Positions 6,975 through 11,547 of a stretch of 11,547 nucleotides of DNA are shown here, piece by piece. Within the stretch, counting starts at the first letter, position 1. Every line of letters starts with the position of its first letter. Source of the DNA: JAEUMW01 sp039807745. Its GTDB lineage: Bacteria; Pseudomonadota; Gammaproteobacteria; Burkholderiales; JAEUMW01. Made by a program: the position numbers and the translations under genes. The notes beneath the pieces are model-generated. The model was not told where the DNA came from. It searched no databases and was given only the letters and a program-made list of their open reading frames with translations. Location: contig JBDHRV010000118.1 in assembly GCA_039807745.1 (NCBI GenBank), positions 1-11,547 on the forward strand, in the 5' to 3' direction.

Positions 6975-8435
6975 TCAAAACTGGAAGTAGATGAAGGGCT
7001 GCACCGCGGTGTACATCCCGTAGACCAGGATCGCCCAGACGAGCAGGAGGTAGAGCGTCCAGCGCAGCGCCCAGTGCCGGGTGGCGAGCATCGCGCGGAC
7101 GCTGCCGCGGCTCTGGAACACCTGCACGAGCTCCAGAGCGACGATGGCGAAGACGGCGATCCGGAGCTCGTCGTCGTCGACACCGATGCTCCGGTACGAA
7201 AGCGTCCGACGCCAGTAATCGACCTCGCCCCAGGCGCCGACGTCGTGGAACAGGTGGGTCACGATGTACCACGCGTCGCTCATCGACGCAGCGCGAAACA
7301 CGATCATGGCGAGGACGAAGAGCGAGAACGTCATCGCCACCTGCACCGCGCCGCGCAGGCGTGGGAGGCGCGCAAGCGCCAGCCCGTCCCGGGCTTTGCG
7401 AGTCGCATTGCCCACCACGATGAAGAGTCCGTTGAGCCCGCCCCAGACCACGAATGTCCAGTTCGCGCCGTGCCACAGGCCGCTCAAGAGGAAGGTCGCC
7501 AGGATGTTGAACGCGAAGCGACCGCGGCCGAGGCGATTGCCGCCCAGGGGGATGTAGACATAGTCGCGGAACCAGCTCGACAGGGAGATGTGCCAGCGCG
7601 TCCAGAGCTCCGAGACCGAGCGCGACGCGAAGGGTCTGCGGAAGTTTTCCATGAGGCGGATGCCCATGACCTGCGCCGAGCCGATCGCCATGTCCGAGTA
7701 GCCGGAGAAATCGCAGTAGATCTGGAAGGCGAAGAACACCGAGGCGAGCAGCAGCGCCCCGCCCGAGTGCGCGGTCGGGTCGGCGTAGACGGTGTTGACC
7801 ACCACCGCCAGCCGGTCGGCGATCACCACCTTCTTGAACAGCCCCCAGGCCATGAGCTTCAAGCCGTCGGCCACGCGCTGGTACTCGAAGTGGTGCTTCT
7901 CGCGCAACTGGTGCAGCAGGTTCTGCGGCCGCTCGATGGGACCGGCCACCAGCTGCGGATAGAACATCACGTACAGCGAATAGATGCCGAAGTGCGGCTC
8001 CGCCTTCTGGTTGCCGCGGTAGACCTCGATCACGTAGCTCAGGCTCTGGAAGGTGTGGAAGGAGAGCCCGATGGGCAGGATGAGCGCGAGCGGGTCGACC
8101 GCGAAGTCGAGGTTGAACTGCTCGGCGATCCAGTTCACGTTGTTGCCGAAGAAGTTGTAGTACTTGAAGACGAACAGCACGCCGCAGGTGACGATGATGC
8201 TGGTCACCAGATAGCGCCAGCGCTTCCTGCCGCGAGTGCGCTCGATCAAGAGCCCGGCGAAGTAGTCGACGACGATGGTCACCACCAGGATCAGGATGTA
8301 GATCGGCACGAAGGCCATGTAGAAGATGCAGCTCGCCACCAGCAGCCACAGCCAGCGCCAGTGGAAGGGCAGCAGAAAATAGCCCGCCGTGACGATCGGG
8401 AAGAAGATCAGAAACTCGAGGGAATTGAACAGCAC
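6975..8435 (-). CDS. MBOAT family (AlgI/DltB-like) O-acyltransferase (MBOAT2)
   Basis: This polytopic inner-membrane acyltransferase has 486 residues, close to the length of AlgI-type proteins. It carries the full canonical set of motifs: MLFNS at the start, AGPIERP, CDFSGYSDMAIG, His282 in TRWHISLS, RDYVYIPLGGNR (290-301), His322 in LSGLWHGANWTF, and the C-terminal FIYFQF. The start is a GTG at 8433-8435 with TGAGGT upstream, 12 nt after the SGNH1 stop, so SGNH1 and MBOAT2 are very probably co-translated. Residues 1-273 are identical to MBOAT3; the C-terminal 213 residues match at roughly two thirds of positions by eye. It should move an acyl group, most likely acetyl, across the membrane to a periplasmic SGNH protein. 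SGNH1, immediately upstream, is the natural partner, or the SGNH gene once present downstream. Substrate is not determinable here. Confidence 0.94.
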   Translation of the reverse strand: MLFNSLEFLIFFPIVTAGYFLLPFHWRWLWLLVASCIFYMAFVPIYILILVVTIVVDYFAGLLIERTRGRKRWRYLVTSIIVTCGVLFVFKYYNFFGNNVNWIAEQFNLDFAVDPLALILPIGLSFHTFQSLSYVIEVYRGNQKAEPHFGIYSLYVMFYPQLVAGPIERPQNLLHQLREKHHFEYQRVADGLKLMAWGLFKKVVIADRLAVVVNTVYADPTAHSGGALLLASVFFAFQIYCDFSGYSDMAIGSAQVMGIRLMENFRRPFASRSVSELWTRWHISLSSWFRDYVYIPLGGNRLGRGRFAFNILATFLLSGLWHGANWTFVVWGGLNGLFIVVGNATRKARDGLALARLPRLRGAVQVAMTFSLFVLAMIVFRAASMSDAWYIVTHLFHDVGAWGEVDYWRRTLSYRSIGVDDDELRIAVFAIVALELVQVFQSRGSVRAMLATRHWALRWTLYLLLVWAILVYGMYTAVQPFIYFQF

Positions 8436-8453
8436 GGCGCGTCGACCTCAGGA
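7627..8453. repeat. 827-bp perfect direct repeat, copy B (5' part of MBOAT2 plus the SGNH1 stop)
   Basis: This is the partner of 6087-6913 in the same orientation, identical throughout. It covers codons 1-269 and two bases of codon 270 of MBOAT2, the 12-nt gap, and the final TCCTGA of SGNH1. Because the upstream edge includes the real end of a functional gene here, this copy looks like the donor. Recombination between the copies would delete 1540 bp and leave one intact MBOAT gene with the MBOAT3 C-terminus. Confidence 0.97.
8445..8450 (-). promoter_or_regulatory. Shine-Dalgarno sequence of MBOAT2, overlapping the SGNH1 stop
   Basis: TGAGGT on the minus strand contains the SGNH1 stop codon (8448-8450), and its AGGT lies 9 nt before the GTG start. 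The overlap of stop and ribosome-binding site favours translational coupling of the two genes. Confidence 0.7.
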
Positions 8454-9671
8454 TGGCCGCGACCGCTGCACGTGGTCGGGGACCAGTCGCATGAGGGTAT
8501 CCCAGGTCTCGGGATGGGCGCGCAGGAAAGCCGCTCGCTGCGCGGCGAGCCAGGCGCGTCGCGCCGCGAGCGTTCCCGTCTCGACCTTGTAGCCGAAACC
8601 CTCAATCGGGTCTGGGGCAGGTGAATCGCGGCCGAACATCGCGTCGAGCATGCGGTCGCCCAACACCGGGTTGAAGTGGATCGGGTCCTGCCAGTAAGTG
8701 AGCACGCCGCCCCCGAGCGGCTCGTCGAAGGGCGGGCCGTAGCCCTGAAAGTCCCATAGCTCGACCGAGGCCGGCGGCGCGGCTGGGTGCGCTTCGAGAT
8801 AGCGCGCGATGTGGTACATGGCCGACCAGCGCTGCTCTTCTTCGCCGCACAAAAAATCGGCTTCCGCGCCGATCACGTGCCGCGGATAGAGGACGATGCG
8901 CAACTGCACGTCCCGTCCCGAGACCTGAGCCACGATGCGCTTGAGCCCCGAGAGATCGAACGGTGCCGCGGCATCCGGCGCGAAGGGGCGCGACGGCGCA
9001 TCGAGTGAGTGGCGCAGGCGATCCTCGGCACAGGTCGTCTTGCTCCTGAGGTTCTCTTCGAAGAAGATCCGCGCCCGATGCTCGACGCGAGGATCGTCGC
9101 GGAAGAAAAGATAGCGGCCTGCCGGGGTGTGCGTCTGCGGCTCGTGCGGACCCTGGCTGCGCAACGTCTTGAGCGAGTGTTGCACCGCCTGGGGCGACAG
9201 CAGGATTTCGGGCAGCCGGTTCTCGTTCATGGCGGCGAGGCTGGTTCCGCAATCCTCGTCGGGCATCGGCTGCGCGATCATGCCGAACACGATGCGCTTC
9301 GCCCGCGTGTGGGCGAGCACGTATTCCAGGGCGCAGAACACCTCCTTCCAGGGCGCGCCGGCGATGGCGAAGTTGTAGCTCCTGGCGCGGCCGTCGCGGG
9401 TCAGGGCCGGGTGCAGCGGCTCGAACCCGATCGCGGCGATCGAGCTGCCGAGGATGACCGCTTCCGGCTGCTCGCGCTTGACCACCGCCGGCTTCACTTC
9501 GCGCTCGAAGAAGCGCAGCCGCGATTTCACTTCGTTGAACCCGGGAATGCGCGGGGCACCGAAATACTGGAACGGGTCCACGATCCGGTTGAACGCGGCG
9601 GTCGCGAGCAGGAGCAGCGCGCTCCCCGCGAGCAAGCCGCGGCTGTAGCGCGCGAAGACGGTATCGCCCAC
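8448..9671 (-). CDS. Membrane-anchored SGNH-hydrolase-like protein (SGNH1)
   Basis: This is a predicted periplasmic acyl-transfer protein of 407 residues with one N-terminal anchor (about 11-29) followed by DPFQYF (32-37). AVILGSS (71-77) is the block-I candidate, with Ser76 or Ser77 as nucleophile. YNFAIAGAPW (99-108) follows at the block-II position. WDFQGYGP (306-313) and WQDPIHF (327-333) give the D-x-x-H pair Asp329/His332 near the C-terminus. It is a full-length paralogue of SGNH3. The start is a GTG at 9669-9671, one base after the MBOAT1 stop, and the stop overlaps the MBOAT2 ribosome-binding site, so it is sandwiched between two MBOAT genes. The architecture resembles DltD and the AlgJ/AlgX class, but I cannot assign it to a named family. 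A hydrolase (deacylase) role instead of transferase is possible from the motifs alone; the MBOAT context favours transfer. Confidence 0.87.
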   Translation of the reverse strand: MGDTVFARYSRGLLAGSALLLLATAAFNRIVDPFQYFGAPRIPGFNEVKSRLRFFEREVKPAVVKREQPEAVILGSSIAAIGFEPLHPALTRDGRARSYNFAIAGAPWKEVFCALEYVLAHTRAKRIVFGMIAQPMPDEDCGTSLAAMNENRLPEILLSPQAVQHSLKTLRSQGPHEPQTHTPAGRYLFFRDDPRVEHRARIFFEENLRSKTTCAEDRLRHSLDAPSRPFAPDAAAPFDLSGLKRIVAQVSGRDVQLRIVLYPRHVIGAEADFLCGEEEQRWSAMYHIARYLEAHPAAPPASVELWDFQGYGPPFDEPLGGGVLTYWQDPIHFNPVLGDRMLDAMFGRDSPAPDPIEGFGYKVETGTLAARRAWLAAQRAAFLRAHPETWDTLMRLVPDHVQRSRPS

Positions 9672-9672
9672 C

Positions 9673-11235
9673 TTAGAACTGGAAGTAGATGAATTCGCTG
9701 AAGCCGCTCGACATGTAGAGCATGCCGAAGTAGGCGACGACGGTCATCGCGAAGGCCCAGCGCCGGGTCGGCTGCCAGCGCAGCCAGGGCATCGCCGGTC
9801 GCGGCTCGGGGCGGTAGTCGAGCGCCGGGTCGAACCGCTCCATGATCTGCTGCGTGTTCGGCGCGAGCCAGACGACGGCGAGCCCTATTGCGACCCAGGT
9901 CAGGAGCGGTGCCCCCGCGAACGTCGGCGAATCGCGGAAGCGCACGCCGTGCTGCGCCAGCCATTCGCCTACGGCACCCCAGCTCGCGAGCCACTTGAAG
10001 GGCATCTCGACGCCGTTGAGTCCCGCCATCCCCTGGAGGACGTTGAGCGCCGCGTCGAACGAGGTCGCGCGGAAGAAGACCCAGGCCACGACGACGGCGA
10101 GGAAGGTGATAGCTTGTGCCGTCAGGCGGCCACCGCGACTGTGCGCGTTCTTCCACTTGAGGCGATGACGCAGTGCGTGCCAGGCGTGGTTGACGACGAG
10201 ATAGAACCCGTGCAGCCCGCCCCAGACGACGAAGGTCCAGTTCGCGCCGTGCCACAAACCGCCCAGCAGCATCGTCGCCATCAGGTTCCAGTAGCGCCGT
10301 CCGCCGCCCCGGCGGTTGCCGCCGAGCGGGATGTAGAGGTAGTCGCGCAGGAAGCGCGACAGCGTCATGTGCCAGCGCCGCCAGAAGTCGCTGATGTTGT
10401 CCGCCTTGTAGGGCGAATTGAAGTTGAGCGGCAGGTTGATCCCGAACAGCCGCGAGAGGCCGATCGCCATGTCGCAGTAGCCGGAGAAATCGAAATATAG
10501 GCGCAACGTGTAGGCGAGCGCACCGCCCCAAGCGTCTAGCAGGGGCAGCGCGGTGCCCGCGGCGGCGGCGTCGAAGACGGTCGTGGAATGCGGCGCGATG
10601 CCGTCCGCGAGCACCGTCTTCTTGAAGAGTCCGATGAAGAAGATGGTGAGTCCCACCGCGATGTTGTCCCACCGCATGCGGTAGGTCTCGGGCCGGTCGA
10701 ACTGAGGCATCATCTCCGCGTGGTGCAGGATCGGCCCCGCGATCAGGTGCGGAAAGTAGGTGACGAAGAGCGCGTAGTGCACCAGGTTGTACTCGCGCAC
10801 CTTGCCCTGCCCCGCGTCCGCCAGGTAGGCGATCTGGGTGAACGTGTAAAACGAGATGCCGAGCGGCAGGATGATTTCGCCCACCATCCAGCCGGTGTCC
10901 AGCGCGTGGTTGAGGTTGTCGACGAAGAAATTCGCGTACTTGAAATACCCGAGCAGGAGCAGGTTGAAGGTCACGCCGAGCACGAGCAGGTGCTTCGCAC
11001 GGCGTAGCTCACCCGCTCGCGCGAAGCGCTGGATGCCCGCGCCGACGTTGAAGTTGACGACGATCGAGAACGCGAGCAGCAGGATGTACGTCGGGCTCCA
11101 CCAGCCGTAGAAGAAGAACGACGCCAGCGCGAGCCACGCGGCGGCGGCGCGGTGGTTCCAGCGCGCCACCGCGAAGAAGACGAAAAACGTGACCGGGAGG
11201 AACCCCAGGATGAAGGCGTAGGAGTTGAACAGCAT
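9673..11235 (-). CDS. MBOAT family (AlgI/DltB-like) O-acyltransferase (MBOAT1)
   Basis: This first gene of the cluster encodes a 520-residue polytopic membrane protein. Motifs in order are MLFNSYAF, LPLGISFYTFTQ (124-135), FPHLIAGPI (161-169), YFDFSGYCDMAIG (247-259), His289 in RRWHMTLS, YIPLGGNRRGGG (301-312), His329 in GLWHGANWTF, and FIYFQF at the C-terminus. It belongs to a different MBOAT branch from MBOAT2 and MBOAT3: the N-terminal half is only distantly similar, and an extra region of some 30 residues lies before the last membrane segments. The ATG at 11233-11235 is the first in-frame start aligned with the family N-terminus; no strong Shine-Dalgarno sequence is seen. SGNH1 begins one base after its stop, making it the likely partner. 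It would transfer an acyl group from a cytoplasmic donor across the membrane; donor and acceptor are unknown. Confidence 0.94.
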   Translation of the reverse strand: MLFNSYAFILGFLPVTFFVFFAVARWNHRAAAAWLALASFFFYGWWSPTYILLLAFSIVVNFNVGAGIQRFARAGELRRAKHLLVLGVTFNLLLLGYFKYANFFVDNLNHALDTGWMVGEIILPLGISFYTFTQIAYLADAGQGKVREYNLVHYALFVTYFPHLIAGPILHHAEMMPQFDRPETYRMRWDNIAVGLTIFFIGLFKKTVLADGIAPHSTTVFDAAAAGTALPLLDAWGGALAYTLRLYFDFSGYCDMAIGLSRLFGINLPLNFNSPYKADNISDFWRRWHMTLSRFLRDYLYIPLGGNRRGGGRRYWNLMATMLLGGLWHGANWTFVVWGGLHGFYLVVNHAWHALRHRLKWKNAHSRGGRLTAQAITFLAVVVAWVFFRATSFDAALNVLQGMAGLNGVEMPFKWLASWGAVGEWLAQHGVRFRDSPTFAGAPLLTWVAIGLAVVWLAPNTQQIMERFDPALDYRPEPRPAMPWLRWQPTRRWAFAMTVVAYFGMLYMSSGFSEFIYFQF

Positions 11236-11547
11236 CTAGCTTGCGCCGGGCGCTCGGCGAAGGCGGGCGAAGCGCGACCGCCATCCAAAGCCGCGAAGTA
11301 TGAAGGAAGCGCCGATGGCTGAGAATACGGGGGATCTCGAATCGCACCGCGCGGCAGGTGGTACGTCGTCGCACCGCTGAACGGGAGTTTGCCGTTGGCA
11401 GGTTGGCCGGTTATGCACAGAAGCTAAGGTAAAGTCTCAGCGGATGGGGCTAACCCGCCTCGACATCATGTCTTCTTTGCGTAACATGCTGTTTTCTGGG
11501 GGCCGGCAGACCCGGTCGCTCGAAAACTGGTCAGGGCGACAAGCTCC
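11236..11547. other. Intergenic or unresolved region upstream of the acyltransferase cluster
   Basis: I find no recognisable gene in this stretch. The part from about 11390 to 11500 is visibly less GC-rich than the genes, as expected for a control region, and the cluster promoter probably lies here. I could not find a convincing -35/-10 pair. A plus-strand frame opens with ATG at 11444 and stays open to the window edge (34 codons, beginning MGLTRLDIMSS). Its third positions are less GC-rich than those of the real genes and it resembles nothing I know. A minus-strand frame also runs in from the right edge and stops near 11440. Either could be the end of a neighbouring gene. Confidence 0.4.
11411..11419 (+). 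promoter_or_regulatory. Single DnaA-box-like 9-mer
   Basis: TTATGCACA matches the DnaA-box consensus TTATNCACA exactly. It is isolated, with no second box, AT-rich unwinding element or replication gene in view, so it does not mark an origin. It could be a DnaA regulatory site or a chance match. Confidence 0.25.

Noticed and set aside
7074..8624. Long plus-strand open frame of 516 codons, with a similar one at 5930-6994
   Set aside because: It lies antisense to MBOAT2 and SGNH1, has the His/Asp/Glu/Val/Arg-rich composition typical of frames opposite high-GC membrane-protein genes, and contains no family motif.
5423..11235. Shared C-terminal FIYFQF and N-terminal MLFNS in all three MBOATs as a special signal
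   Set aside because: To my knowledge similar ends are common in AlgI-type MBOAT proteins, so this reflects family membership and not recent exchange.
11444..11547. Plus-strand ORF start MGLTRLDIMSS running off the window
   Set aside because: Only 34 codons are visible, codon use is unlike the neighbours, and there is no recognisable similarity; kept only as a remark in the intergenic entry.
11236..11547. Replication origin suggested by the DnaA-box match
   Set aside because: There is a single box, no AT-rich unwinding region and no dnaA, dnaN or rep gene nearby.
1..11547. CRISPR arrays, tRNA or rRNA genes, insertion sequences
   Set aside because: I saw no regularly spaced short repeats, tRNA-like cloverleaf, rRNA sequence, transposase motifs or IS-type terminal inverted repeats.

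Overview
The window looks like a chromosomal segment of a high-GC proteobacterium. A betaproteobacterium is most likely, judging from the hemA-prfA-prmC order and the sequence style of HemA and RF1; this is inference, since no rRNA or other strong taxonomic marker is present. Every supported gene lies on the minus strand, so the transcriptional order runs from high to low coordinates.

Right end (11236-11547): a non-coding or unresolved stretch, less GC-rich than the genes. It probably holds the start signals for the operon to its left. It contains one perfect DnaA-box-like 9-mer.

Centre (3167-11235): a compact eight-kilobase cluster of membrane O-acyltransferase (MBOAT/AlgI/DltB-type) genes alternating with membrane-anchored SGNH-hydrolase-like genes. 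The order is MBOAT1, SGNH1, MBOAT2, a short decayed remnant, MBOAT3, SGNH2, SGNH3. Junctions are overlapping or only 1-12 nt apart, except for the 79-nt gap before MBOAT3. By analogy with AlgI/AlgJ/AlgX, DltB/DltD and PatA/PatB, each MBOAT would move an acyl group (probably acetyl) across the inner membrane, and a periplasmic SGNH partner would transfer it to a polysaccharide or other envelope polymer. No glycosyltransferase, polymerase or exporter is visible, so the acceptor is unknown.

MBOAT2 and MBOAT3 share an 827-bp tract that is identical base for base (6087-6913 and 7627-8453). It covers the ribosome-binding site and the first 273 residues. It stops just before the segment carrying the two conserved histidines, after which the genes diverge. 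The short gap upstream of MBOAT3 looks like the decayed 3' end of a third SGNH1/SGNH3-type gene, so the ancestral cluster probably alternated MBOAT and SGNH genes more regularly.

Left end (1-3137): a possible sigma-70 -10 element, then hemA (glutamyl-tRNA reductase), prfA (release factor 1) and prmC (release-factor glutamine methyltransferase, cut by the window edge). These are joined by 4-nt stop/start overlaps, a common proteobacterial housekeeping operon.
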